Assembly: GCF_000282035.1 (NCBI RefSeq) | Contig: NZ_AKKA01000072.1 | Coordinates: forward strand, 124,001 to 188,000 | Length of the DNA: 64,000 bases | Source of the DNA: Rhizobium sp. CF122 | GTDB lineage: Bacteria > Pseudomonadota > Alphaproteobacteria > Rhizobiales > Rhizobiaceae | Reading direction: 5' to 3' | Notes under the pieces: model-generated | Seen by the model: only the letters and a program-made list of their open reading frames with translations | Told to the model about the DNA's origin: nothing | Databases searched by the model: none | Program-made: the position numbers and the translations under genes | Shown: in pieces, positions 53,345 through 61,617 of the stretch | How the letters are laid out: every line of letters starts with the position of its first letter | Position numbering within the stretch: the first letter of the stretch is position 1

Positions 53345-53470
53345 TTACCGCCCCTTTGCGCCTACATTCATCAGGTCCTTTACTTTGGAAACGATATCGT
53401 CATCGGGATCGATACTAAGCGGAAAGCCTGCAATATCCAGGATCCGGCTTTTGAGCTCAACGACCAGCAT
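53345..53470 (-). CDS. Possible 41-residue protein in the Kelch-PadR gap
   Basis: On the minus strand, ATG at 53470 behind AGGACGAG gives 41 residues with a balanced, protein-like composition (MLVVELKSRILDIAGFPLSI, DPDDDIVSKVKDLMNVGAK). It may be a real small gene or the tail of a decayed larger one. The rest of 53302-53773 shows nothing convincing. Confidence 0.3.
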   Translation of the reverse strand: MLVVELKSRILDIAGFPLSIDPDDDIVSKVKDLMNVGAKGR

Positions 53471-53773
53471 CTCGTCCTGCGAAGAAGTTTGGCAGTTCCC
53501 AGTTCACCTTGAACGGGCAAGGTGAAGGAAAAGCTGAAATTCGGGTGGTGCAACGCTGTCATCGGTGACCTGATGGCAAAGAATCAACAACGCCGACGCT
53601 ATCTCAAGGCAGAGCGCATGTAACTGAGTTCTGTGTTGACATGCGCGGCGGGAGTTTGAAGGGCGTGATCGGTGTGCTGGCGTCATTGACACCTGCGCCG
53701 ACCATGCCCTGTCCGGCAGCAATCAGTTGCAAACTCGTTAGCTTGCTGGTGGCTTAGGCTCTCGCGACTGTCG

Positions 53774-54271
53774 TCAAAGTCGCTCGATCTTCCGGACCGC
53801 TTCGTCAATAATATCCGCAACATCCAACTGAAGTTCACGGGTAGGGTCTCCCGCCAACTTTTGCCCCAGGGCAGTCTTCAACCCTTGCATAGCGCGTCCC
53901 ACAGGACCGGCCGACACATCAGTGCCACGAAAACGCAACGCCTCAATCCTTGCCAGCACACCCTGAGCCTCCGCGCGATGCTCATCGAGGTAGCGTTTTC
54001 CCTCCGCGTTCAGCACATACGCACGTTTCTGATCGCTGGGCCCCGGCGACGATAGGAGCTTTTGATCCATCATCGTGGCGAGCTTTGGATAAACGATCCC
54101 CGAACTGGGCGCGTAATTTCCCCCTGAACGCGTTTTGATCTCTTTGATCAGGTCATACCCGTGGCGCGGCACTTCGCCTTCAATTAACAGCAATAAAAGA
54201 TATCCCAACTCGTCGCCGTCGAGCATTCGACGTCCAGCGGGGACTTCAGCATAGATACCATTCTTCATCAT
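53774..54271 (-). CDS. PadR-family regulator
   Basis: A 165-residue regulator. The winged helix (about 17-90) reads LDGDELGYLLLLLIEGEVPR, HGYDLIKEIKTRSGGNYAPS, SGIVYPKLATMMDQKLLSS; a helical C-terminal domain (105-165) follows. It is divergent from the flavin-reductase gene and very likely represses it and itself through the palindrome at 54292-54303. Confidence 0.9.
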   Translation of the reverse strand: MMKNGIYAEVPAGRRMLDGDELGYLLLLLIEGEVPRHGYDLIKEIKTRSGGNYAPSSGIVYPKLATMMDQKLLSSPGPSDQKRAYVLNAEGKRYLDEHRAEAQGVLARIEALRFRGTDVSAGPVGRAMQGLKTALGQKLAGDPTRELQLDVADIIDEAVRKIERL

Positions 54272-54291
54272 GTTTGCTCTAAGCCATCTCT

Positions 54292-54329
54292 AAGATATAT
54301 CTTGACATTGATCTATCACATTCTATACA
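54292..54329 (+). promoter_or_regulatory. Promoter with overlapping palindromic operator (PadR/flavin reductase)
   Basis: TTGACA at 54302-54307 and TATACA at 54324-54329, 16 bases apart, form a good sigma-70-type promoter for the plus-strand flavin-reductase gene. The perfect 12-base palindrome AAGATATATCTT (54292-54303) overlaps the -35 box. Its place between a PadR gene and its divergent neighbour makes it the likely repressor site. Confidence 0.6.
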
Positions 54330-54385
54330 TGACGCCAACGCCGCGCTCGATTGTCAATGCGGCTCATTCAAGCGTGAGAGCGAAG

Positions 54386-54940
54386 ATGAAGAAAGTTGCA
54401 GTCATAGTTGGCTCGCTGCGTCGCGAGTCCATCAACAAAAAATTCGCGAGGGTTCTTGGTCACCTAGCCAAGGATCGCCTTCAGTTTGATATCATCGATC
54501 TCAGCAACGTCCCGCTTTACAACGATGACCTCTGGGAGAATGTACCGGAATCCATCGTGGAGCTTAAGCAGCGTATCTCCGAAGCCGATGGCGTGCTCTT
54601 TGCGTCTCCCGAATACAATCGCTCCTTCACACCAGTTCTCAAAAACGCCATCGACTGGGGCACGCGCCCGTATGGGAAGAATGTTTTCTCGAACAAGCCT
54701 GGCGCCGTGGTTGGCACGTCGCCCGGCGCAATCGGGTCGGCTGTCGGCCAAAGCCAGTTGCGAACAGTCCTGGCTTCCATTCACGTCGTCACGATGGGGC
54801 AGCCCGAAGTTTACCTCTCTTGGAAGGAGGATTTGTTCGATGCTGACCTAAACATCGTCAACGAGTCCACGCGGAGCTTCCTGGAGAACTGGGTGGATCA
54901 TTTTGCCCGTTGGATTGACCGCATGGGTCCGGAGAATTGA
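54386..54940 (+). CDS. NADPH-dependent FMN reductase
   Basis: A 184-residue flavodoxin-fold protein starting MKKVAVIVGSLRRESINKKF with a purine-rich site upstream. Flavin-binding motifs: GSLRRESIN near the N-terminus and SPEYNRSFTPVLKNAIDWG (about 75-95). Close to the NQO/azoreductase-like group (ChrR/YieF), which reduces quinones and some metals. Controlled probably by the divergent PadR. Confidence 0.9.
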   Translation: MKKVAVIVGSLRRESINKKFARVLGHLAKDRLQFDIIDLSNVPLYNDDLWENVPESIVELKQRISEADGVLFASPEYNRSFTPVLKNAIDWGTRPYGKNVFSNKPGAVVGTSPGAIGSAVGQSQLRTVLASIHVVTMGQPEVYLSWKEDLFDADLNIVNESTRSFLENWVDHFARWIDRMGPEN

Positions 54941-54991
54941 TCAACTCGTGATGCCGTCGCGCTACTGCGGCGGCCTACAAGGAAGTTCGTG

Positions 54992-55273
54992 ATGCCCCAC
55001 AAGTACAGGGTCGCGGTGGAAGAGATCGGCGATGAAGTCGACACCAAGGAGCCTCTGGTCTTCGAAGTGACCAATCATGATAACCTGATGCATATCCTGA
55101 AACTAGTTCAGGAAAAGACAGTGGTTCCACCTGAAGAGGCGGCCGAGCTGACGGTCGGGCTCAAGTTATTCGCTGAGGTGCTGTTGCGTCATCGCGCCAA
55201 GCCGCTGTTTGCAGACTTCTTCCCGCACGTCAAAGAATTCATGCTACAGTTGAAGCGCTACCAACCTCAGTAG
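54992..55273 (+). CDS. DUF3861-family protein
   Basis: A 93-residue soluble protein: MPHKYRVAVEEIGDEV, FEVTNHDNLMHILKLVQEK, ELTVGLKLFAEVLLRHRAKP. This is the DUF3861 pattern, often found beside flavin reductases. AAGGAAG precedes the start; a GTG at 54989 directly before the ATG is equivalent. Probably co-transcribed with the FMN reductase. Function unknown. Confidence 0.8.
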   Translation: MPHKYRVAVEEIGDEVDTKEPLVFEVTNHDNLMHILKLVQEKTVVPPEEAAELTVGLKLFAEVLLRHRAKPLFADFFPHVKEFMLQLKRYQPQ

Positions 55274-55301
55274 CGCTCTATGCCTTCTCAGAAAGCTTTC
55301 G

Positions 55302-55484
55302 ATGACGACCGACCAGGATCTGTTGATCGCCGTACACGCCATCGTAGGCGTTGATGGGAAACTGAATAGCCGCGACCCTTCTGAACTGAGAAGGATCGCA
55401 GAATCCTTGCATCAGCGGTATCCGCATCGAACATCCGACGAAATCGAAGAGCGCATGAAGAGCATCTTGCGTCACAAGCGCTGA
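55302..55484 (+). CDS. Small conserved-looking protein (60 residues)
   Basis: A 60-residue frame 28 bases after the DUF3861 stop: MTTDQDLLIAVHAIVGVDGK, LNSRDPSELRRIAESLHQRY, DEIEERMKSILRHKR. The composition is that of a folded helical protein, but the ribosome site is weak. It may be the last gene of the flavin-reductase operon. Confidence 0.5.
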   Translation: MTTDQDLLIAVHAIVGVDGKLNSRDPSELRRIAESLHQRYPHRTSDEIEERMKSILRHKR

Positions 55485-55597
55485 GCTTCTCCCATGGCCA
55501 TCGGCCGTGAACGCGAGCGGGATCACATTGCTCAGGCTCTCGGGCAATGTGTCTTGACCAACGAAGAACAGGGGGCTGCTGTTTGCATAGACCTGAA

Positions 55598-56503
55598 ATG
55601 CGCGAGCTGGTGGCTTTCGTAGAAGTAGCGCGCCAGCTCAACTTCACGCGGGCTGCCGCGAATGTGGGCGTCTCGGTCCCGACTTTTAGTCAAACTCTAC
55701 GCGGCCTTGAAGAGAAGCTCGGCGTCCGCCTTCTTACACGGACCACCCGGAGCGTCTCGCTGACAGATGCGGGAGACGAGTTCCTGAAATCATTGGAGCC
55801 GCTGCTCGAAAGCCTTGATGTGGCGCTGGACGGCCTAAACCGGTTCCGCAGTGAGACCGGTGGACGCCTTCGGATCATTGGTTCGCGAACTGCTGCGACA
55901 CTGCTTGCAGCGCCACTGATCGGCCAGTTCTTGTCTACCCATCCGGATATCGAGGTTGAAATGCTGGTTGACGATCTTCACGTCGATCTCGTTGAAAACC
56001 GGATCGACGCGGGGATTCAGGTTGGAGAACGCATTGAAAAGGACATGGTCGCCGTTCGATTGGTCGATGCGTTCGAAGAGGTTTTGATGGCATCGCCCGA
56101 CTACCTCCGAAATCGCGAGGCTCCTTCCACGCCGTCCGATCTGAGCCAACATTGGTGCATCCGCTTGCGGTCCTCCTGGGACGGAGTTGTTCGTCCTTGG
56201 GTACTGACAAATGGCAACGAGAAAGCTGAACCGGCGATCGGTATGCATTTCGTGGCAAACGACCTTCGCGTCCTAGCCTCAGCCATTCGCGGCGGAGGTG
56301 GGATCGGTCTGGTCCCGAAGGTGCTGGTGAAGGATGCGCTAGCCTCTGGCGAACTTGTCCAGGTTCTCGACGGTTGGAGCTTCTGGGTATCGGGTATTTA
56401 CCTGTTTTACCCAAGCAAGCGGCAGATGCCTGCCACCCTCAGTGCTTTCATCAAGTTTATGCGGGAGAACAAGCCGGGTCCCGAGTGGTTATCAGCCCAA
56501 TGA
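55598..56503 (+). CDS. LysR-family regulator
   Basis: A 301-residue regulator starting MRELVAFVEVARQLNFTRAA; HTH to about residue 60 (VGVSVPTFSQTLRGLEEKLG, VRLLTRTTRSVSLTDAG), effector domain beyond. Belongs to the AaeR/DmlR-like LysR group. Its 3' end overlaps the convergent MFS gene by 12 bases. Its targets may be the MFS exporter or the flavin-reductase operon. Confidence 0.92.
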   Translation: MRELVAFVEVARQLNFTRAAANVGVSVPTFSQTLRGLEEKLGVRLLTRTTRSVSLTDAGDEFLKSLEPLLESLDVALDGLNRFRSETGGRLRIIGSRTAATLLAAPLIGQFLSTHPDIEVEMLVDDLHVDLVENRIDAGIQVGERIEKDMVAVRLVDAFEEVLMASPDYLRNREAPSTPSDLSQHWCIRLRSSWDGVVRPWVLTNGNEKAEPAIGMHFVANDLRVLASAIRGGGGIGLVPKVLVKDALASGELVQVLDGWSFWVSGIYLFYPSKRQMPATLSAFIKFMRENKPGPEWLSAQ

Positions 56504-57685
56504 CAGGCGTTTGTGATGATGCCGCTCAATCTTGAGCGAGACCGAAAACACAACTAACGCCGCGATACCGAGACCGACACCCACGACACCTGTCGATGCA
56601 GGCCCAAATTTGGTCGTGATGAGCGCTCCGCCAAGCGACGCTCCAACTGCATTGGCAACGTTGATCGCGCAGCCATTAAGCATCGCACCCAAGCTCTGAG
56701 CGTGTCCGGCCACATCCATCAGTCGCGCCTGTAACGGGGCCACGAGGGCAAGAGCAGAAAATCCTGCGAGGAACGCAGCACCGGCAATCAAAACGGCGCT
56801 GTGAACGCTGACCAGAAACAAGGCAAAAGCGATGACATTTAGGGCCAGCAGAAGGCCAATCGCTCGCATTACGCCCTTATCTGCCAACCAACCTCCGAAG
56901 AAATTGCCGACAACCATGCCGCAGCCGATGATGACGAGAAACAGCGGCGCCTTCTGCTCACCAATCCCAGTCACCGAGATCAACGTCGGCACGAGGTACG
57001 TGTAGACTGCGAAAAGACCAGACAGGCCAAGGGAGCCGATCGCAAAGGTTAACCAAACCTGTGGCCTTGCCAGAGCACCCATTTCCTTGGCTGCGCCCGA
57101 ACCCTCCGCAGCAGGCATCTTTGGTACCGTTAAGTGACATCCCAAGGCCGCTACGAGGGCAACCGCTCCGATAAGGAAATAGGGAATTCGCCAGTTTGTG
57201 CCTTCGCCAATGAAAGTGGCAATAGGCGATCCAAGGAGGTTGGCGACACTCAGTCCCATCATGACGCGAGCGACAGCCTGTGCCCGTCTGCCGTGCCCAG
57301 CCATTGCGGCTGCGATCAGCGCAGCGATGCCAAAATACGCCCCGTGCGGCAGTCCGGAAACGAACCGAGCAACGATGAGCATGGGGAAGTTTCCAGTCAG
57401 GGAAGTCAGGATGTTCCCGACAGCGCCAATGGCGAGGAGTATCAGGATAGATAAGTGTCTCGGCGTCCGGGCCGAAACGATTGCGATCAGGGGAGCGCCG
57501 AAGACCACTCCCAGGGCATAGGATGTGACAGACGCTCCAGCGACATCGATGGCCACACCGTTTGCCTTGGCCATTTCGGGAAGGAGACCCATTGCCGCAA
57601 ATTCTGATGTCCCGAAGATGAAGCCGCCAAGGATCATTGCCGCTTCTGCCGCAAGCGTTCGAAATTTTTGACGATGGTGGGTCAT
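56492..57685 (-). CDS. MFS exporter, DHA1 (AraJ/YdhP) family
   Basis: A 397-residue transporter with 12 hydrophobic segments. N-terminal LGGFIFGTSEFAAMGLLPEM and VTSYALGVVFGAPLIAIVSA are typical of the AraJ/PbuE/YdhP group, with GLPHGAYFGIAALIAA after. Efflux of sugars, purines or drugs is known in the group; substrate unknown here. Confidence 0.92.
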   Translation of the reverse strand: MTHHRQKFRTLAAEAAMILGGFIFGTSEFAAMGLLPEMAKANGVAIDVAGASVTSYALGVVFGAPLIAIVSARTPRHLSILILLAIGAVGNILTSLTGNFPMLIVARFVSGLPHGAYFGIAALIAAAMAGHGRRAQAVARVMMGLSVANLLGSPIATFIGEGTNWRIPYFLIGAVALVAALGCHLTVPKMPAAEGSGAAKEMGALARPQVWLTFAIGSLGLSGLFAVYTYLVPTLISVTGIGEQKAPLFLVIIGCGMVVGNFFGGWLADKGVMRAIGLLLALNVIAFALFLVSVHSAVLIAGAAFLAGFSALALVAPLQARLMDVAGHAQSLGAMLNGCAINVANAVGASLGGALITTKFGPASTGVVGVGLGIAALVVFSVSLKIERHHHKRLSLG

Positions 57686-57830
57686 CGTGCCTTCTCGTCC
57701 ATGGTTGGAGACAGGTTGGCCGCAGGCCGGACATGGGGGTATTGTCGGGCCTGCGGCTCTTAAGGCGGTCGCGGTCAGTGTTTTAGGGAAGCCAAACTGA
57801 CGTACGAGGGTAGGACCGCCAGCATTTTCG

Positions 57831-58613
57831 TCATGACGTAGGGACGAAAATGTCTCGGGAGTAAACGGGAAGTGACGTGACCGAGATTAGGTTTTCCGAT
57901 CCATCGAAGACCGCGGCGAGTTTGCTGCCGGTTGCCTTGAAGGTGTAGGAATGAAGACGATCACTCTTTGAGCCCGCTGCCTGAACCACGTCGGCTGCTT
58001 CGTTGTAGCGGTAGATGCGAGAGAAGCTCGGCTTCAGCTGCGAATAGACGTGGCTGTCAGCCTTCTCGGTGTGCAGCGGACCACGTTCGAATTCGGTCTC
58101 CAGTGAAACCATCTCACCACCGCCTTCGAAGGTCCACGCCTCTTTCACCACGGTTGGGGCAGCGCTGTACTGGACGGAGCGATAAACATTGTCCGTTGCC
58201 TGTTCAGCAATTCCATAGGGGCCAGCGCCACCACGGGAGAGGCCGTCGAAAAGCATGAGCACATCTTGATCGCTGCCCTTCTGATGGACCGGGAAGCCGA
58301 AGAGCACGTACCGGTAGGGTGCACCCACCTTGCCATCGGTTCCGACGGCGAAAAGTTGGTCGACGAACTCGACTTGTAGATTTGCGCCTGCTGAGGCCCC
58401 CTCTTTAAAGGTGCTGAGTTCCCAGCCTTCGGGAACAAATTTTCGAAGTGCGGTATCCGACGCCTTATAGGCGAGGATCGTACGAACGTCGGTGTTACTT
58501 CCGCTGAACGTTTCTGTGGCTTGTGCGGGCAGGGGCATTGGCAGCATTGTCACTATCGGGGCTGCCAGAGCCGCGATCAGCAACGCCGCATCCAAGTGAT
58601 GATACTTGAACAT
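57831..58613 (-). CDS. Secreted hypothetical protein
   Basis: A 260-residue precursor starting MFKYHHLDAALLIAALAAPI with AGAGGAAAATTATC upstream; signal cut near AQA. The mature protein is beta-rich without clear motifs: FVPEGWELSTFKEGASAGAN, YRYVLFGFPVHQKGSDQDVL, AWTFEGGGEMVSLETEFERG. It may belong to an acetoacetate-decarboxylase-like or lipocalin-like fold but I cannot name the family. It follows the GlcG/HbpS-like gene (46 bases) and may be co-transcribed. Confidence 0.75.
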   Translation of the reverse strand: MFKYHHLDAALLIAALAAPIVTMLPMPLPAQATETFSGSNTDVRTILAYKASDTALRKFVPEGWELSTFKEGASAGANLQVEFVDQLFAVGTDGKVGAPYRYVLFGFPVHQKGSDQDVLMLFDGLSRGGAGPYGIAEQATDNVYRSVQYSAAPTVVKEAWTFEGGGEMVSLETEFERGPLHTEKADSHVYSQLKPSFSRIYRYNEAADVVQAAGSKSDRLHSYTFKATGSKLAAVFDGSENLISVTSLPVYSRDIFVPTS

Positions 58614-58659
58614 GATAATTTTCCTCTGAATGAAAACAGATCTTCGCTGCTCCCGCGAT

Positions 58660-59136
58660 TTACGTCGCGGCGAGGCCAGCCTTTGCGCAGACGTCGTCCT
58701 GGTCGCCCGTGCCACCGCTCGCTGCCAGAGCGCCAATGATCTTGCCGTCCTTGACCACTGGCCAAGCGCCAGGCGCGGCGAGTACGCCGGGCATCGTCAG
58801 CATGAACGGACCGGCCTTTGCCGTAACATCATAAAAGGCGCGGGTCGGACGCTTGTAGAGCGCGGCTGCCGCAGCTTTTTCCTGAGCGGCCTGTGCGCTG
58901 CCGAGTTCGGTATCGTCCATCTTTTCGTAGTAGACGAGAGCGCCGTGCGTATCGGTCACGGCGATGGCCATCGGCCATTTGTGAGCGGCACATTCTTTGA
59001 CCGCAGCGGCGGCGATGACTTTCGCAGTGTCGACAGAGATGTCTGTGCCGTACTTCAGCTCATCCTCGGCATGCGCCAGGGACGACATGGAAAGAAGGCC
59101 AATCGCAGCAGCGACAGTCCATTTGGAAATCGACAT
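58660..59136 (-). CDS. GlcG/HbpS-family secreted protein
   Basis: A 158-residue precursor with signal MSISKWTVAAAIGLLSMSSL (cut near AHA). The mature part is a GlcG/HbpS domain: AAAVKECAAHKWPMAIAVTD, THGALVYYEKMDDTELGSAQ, and a C-terminal KDGKIIGALAASGGTGDQDD. HbpS proteins bind heme or sense redox stress. Gene neighbours (flavin reductase, exporter) suit a stress role. Confidence 0.85.
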   Translation of the reverse strand: MSISKWTVAAAIGLLSMSSLAHAEDELKYGTDISVDTAKVIAAAAVKECAAHKWPMAIAVTDTHGALVYYEKMDDTELGSAQAAQEKAAAAALYKRPTRAFYDVTAKAGPFMLTMPGVLAAPGAWPVVKDGKIIGALAASGGTGDQDDVCAKAGLAAT

Positions 59137-59684
59137 GGGTGTGTCCCTTCGTTCTTCGCATTGATCGGCCCGCGTTCTACGAGCGTTCGATCCGGTTCTT
59201 GGAGGGCCGAGCAGGATGGGAAGTCTGGGTCCCTTTACCCGCTGGTCTTGAACACAGAATTACCCCTGAGGCTGGCCGTTCTGAATGTCGAAGAGTGAAA
59301 TGGACTATTAGGTCCCGCCTAAGAAACGGCGCGTGCGATCGAAAGGATAGAGCGGGCGCTTACCCGGGCACACCGGTTTGAATGCGTGGAGCAAACAGAT
59401 GCGAACCGGCTAGAGACGGCGACCCAACCGGAGAAGTGCGTTTCACCACCGAGCCACGGTCCTAGGTGATTGCTGGAAGGCTGTCTGAGTGCAAGCCGAG
59501 CGCGGCATGCGTGCGCAAGTTTCGCAGTTTCGAGCTCTATAGACGAAACCTGTTGAGGCCGGAAATCATCGCGTTCGACGAACTGTATCAGCGTGCGCGT
59601 CATATCGTTGATGCTGAAGCGCGTGAGTGATTTGGCGAGCGGTCACCATCAAAATTGCCGATGACCACATAGCCCTAGACTACG
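59137..59684. other. Intergenic region, about 550 bp
   Basis: No convincing gene. A minus-strand frame at 59319-59603 is open for 94 codons but is Arg/Ser-rich in its second half and has no ribosome site or recognisable motif; it could be decayed sequence. The right end merges into the promoter of the FAH-family gene. Confidence 0.45.
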
Positions 59685-59719
59685 TTGACGAGATCGGCCC
59701 GTTTGCGCTAACGTTAGCA
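59685..59719 (+). promoter_or_regulatory. Promoter and LacI-type operator A (FAH gene)
   Basis: A palindrome GCTAACGTTAGC is at 59707-59718 (14-base site 59706-59719). TTGACG at 59685-59690 may be the -35 box, putting the operator over the -10 region. The same motif recurs at 60807, 62656 and 62935. Confidence 0.65.
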
Positions 59720-59736
59720 ACAAAATGGAGATTGAA

Positions 59737-60510
59737 ATGAAAATAGTGCGATACCAGTGCGTCGATGGAATTCACTACGGGATCGAGAGCGGTGGCGACA
59801 TTGAACGTATCGCAGGCGATCCCTTCAACGCGATACGCCGGACCGGAGAGGTAGATCACCTGTCCAATGTTCGCCTGCTGTGCCCAGTCGAGCGTCCCCG
59901 CATTTTTGGGGTGGCATATAATTACCGAGAGCACACAAACGAATCCGGCAAGGAGCAGCCTACGCTGCCAGTTTTGTTCATGAAGCCCAGCACAGCAGCG
60001 AGCGGCAATGGCGATGCGATCGAGTACCCGTCAGACGGTGAAATCGTTCACTATGAAGCTGAGTTGGTCGCGATCATTGGCAAGGGTGGTCGCCACATCG
60101 GCAAATCGGCGGCACTCGACCATGTCCTCGGCTACACATGCGGCAACGACATTAGCGATCGCATTATCCAGCGTCAGGAAAGCAAATTCGGCTGCCTGCT
60201 TGCGGGGAAGGGCTACGACACGTTTGCGCCAATGGGCCCGGCAATCGTGACCGACCTCGATCCGACAAATCTCGACGTCATCCTTCGCCAAAACGGGACC
60301 GTCAAACAGTCGGGGAATACGCGTGATCTCGTCCACTCCGTAGCTGATATCGTTGCATATCTCAGTCGCTTCATGACGCTTTTGCCAGGTGATGTGATCA
60401 TGACCGGCACTCCAGCTGGTGTGGGCTCGATCACTCCGGGCGACGACCTCGAAGTTGAAATTCCGGGCATCGGCATCTTGAAGAATCCGGTTGTCGCTGC
60501 CGCGCATTGA
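59737..60510 (+). CDS. Fumarylacetoacetate hydrolase family protein
   Basis: A 257-residue enzyme; the ATG at 59737 sits behind ATGGAGATTGAA (the earlier ATG at 59725 is part of the ribosome site). FAH-fold motifs: FGVAYNYREHTNESG, VLFMKPSTAASGNGDAIEYP, VHYEAELVAIIGK (metal Glu pair), GYTCGNDISDR, MTGTPAGVG. Related enzymes hydrolyse acylpyruvates or decarboxylate/isomerise aromatic meta-cleavage products. First enzyme of the LacI-type regulon; it differs in length and type from the XylX-like FAH protein at 36694. Confidence 0.9.
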   Translation: MKIVRYQCVDGIHYGIESGGDIERIAGDPFNAIRRTGEVDHLSNVRLLCPVERPRIFGVAYNYREHTNESGKEQPTLPVLFMKPSTAASGNGDAIEYPSDGEIVHYEAELVAIIGKGGRHIGKSAALDHVLGYTCGNDISDRIIQRQESKFGCLLAGKGYDTFAPMGPAIVTDLDPTNLDVILRQNGTVKQSGNTRDLVHSVADIVAYLSRFMTLLPGDVIMTGTPAGVGSITPGDDLEVEIPGIGILKNPVVAAAH

Positions 60511-60778
60511 GGTTCGCGCAGCCGGCGTTAGCGTCATGTTTTCGGCGCTCAAGTCGCTTGTCAGTAACGCGTCTAAAGATTGTTGAGGCGCATTATTTCA
60601 CACATGGCGACACGAGGGGTGCTCCTGAAACTAACGGTTTGAGCGAGGAGACAGACGCCTGGAGAGAAGCTGTGCAGCCCTCAGCGCCATCTTAGTGCAG
60701 TGGGTTCGGAAAAATTTTTGCCCGGAAACTGCTATCCCGGAGGCCTCGATTTGCATTTGTGCGGGGATAAAAATTCAG
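60511..60778. other. Intergenic region before operator B
   Basis: No credible gene. With the promoter that follows it separates the FAH-family and carboxymuconolactone-family genes by 390 bases, so they are separate transcripts under like control. Confidence 0.45.
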
Positions 60779-60820
60779 TTGACCTTCCGGTTTTGGATGA
60801 TATCAATGCCAACGTTAGCA
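60779..60820 (+). promoter_or_regulatory. Promoter and LacI-type operator B
   Basis: TTGACC (60779-60784) and TATCAA (60801-60806), 16 bases apart, are followed directly by TGCCAACGTTAGCA (60807-60820), a palindrome with one mismatched pair. A repressor there would block transcription start of the 60901 gene. Confidence 0.65.
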
Positions 60821-60900
60821 CATATTCGAGTTTTCGCCACCGTCTGAGCTGGGGCACTCGAACGATGGGAATTTGCGGACGACAACCTGAGGGTGGAGAA

Positions 60901-61443
60901 ATGGCACGAGTTAGATATGTTCCGACTGCGGAACTGGCAGAAACGCAAGCGGCGCTTAATGAGCGCCTGCAGAAGGAACGAAAGGTGCCAACAGGAAACA
61001 TTTTCCTTGCGCTCGCAAACGCGCCAGCGATTTTGAATGACTTCCTGACCTATGCCAATGCTGTTCGAGCTGCTGACCTCAGCCCGAAGCTGAGAGAGAT
61101 GGCCATCCTCACGGTGGGTTACTGCACCAACTCGGAGTACGAGATTGTCCACCACCATTCGCACGGCCTGAAGGCTGGGCTCACTGAGGATCAGCTAAAA
61201 GCTATTCCTGAGTTCGAGACGTCCGACCTCTTCAGCGAAGAAGAAAAGGCGGTCATGGCTTTCGCCAAAGACTCGACCCTCAATGTCAACGTCTCCGACG
61301 AGGTATGGAGCGGTATCGCCAAATTCCTTTCCGAGAAACAATTGGTCGAATTGGCGATCAACGTCGCCTGGTACAATTCCGGCGTACGTCTGATGGGCGC
61401 ATTGAAAGTCGATCTTGAGGACTCATACAAAAAGAGCGCGTGA
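60901..61443 (+). CDS. Carboxymuconolactone decarboxylase family protein
   Basis: A 180-residue helical protein. ATG at 60901 behind GAGGGTGGAGAA. The CMD core (about 55-105) reads LSPKLREMAILTVGYCTNSE and YEIVHHHSHGLKAGLTEDQL, with Glu and His of the family signature; AhpD's CxxC is absent (only CTNS), so it is unlikely to be a thiol peroxidase. A C-terminal LVELAINVAWYNSGVRLMGA completes the fold. Probably a lactone decarboxylase-like enzyme in the same catabolic route as the FAH protein. Confidence 0.87.
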   Translation: MARVRYVPTAELAETQAALNERLQKERKVPTGNIFLALANAPAILNDFLTYANAVRAADLSPKLREMAILTVGYCTNSEYEIVHHHSHGLKAGLTEDQLKAIPEFETSDLFSEEEKAVMAFAKDSTLNVNVSDEVWSGIAKFLSEKQLVELAINVAWYNSGVRLMGALKVDLEDSYKKSA

Positions 61444-61548
61444 TATCACGATCGTCGCCTTTAGCCTGGCCCTTGTGTCTGCCCCATTATTTCGAGTTGA
61501 TTGCGTCCAACTATCGGAATCATGGTGGCGAACCGAAGGTAGGCGGAG

Positions 61549-61588
61549 AAAAGAGGTGTCGCCCCAGGGCGGACACCTCTTTCTTTTT
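61549..61588. terminator. Strong bidirectional terminator
   Basis: AAAGAGGTGTC (61550-61560) pairs with GACACCTCTTT (61572-61582) around an inner GCCC/GGGC stem; CTTTTT follows on the plus strand and TTTTC on the minus. It lies between the convergent CMD-family and LacI-family genes and can end both. Confidence 0.88.
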
Positions 61589-61617
61589 GGCGCCTTGAGG
61601 ATCGGAAAATTACGCCC

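Noticed and set aside
59319-59603. Minus-strand 94-codon frame in the gap before the FAH-family gene.
   Set aside because: No ribosome site, no motif, and second-half composition rich in Arg/Ser as in non-coding frames.
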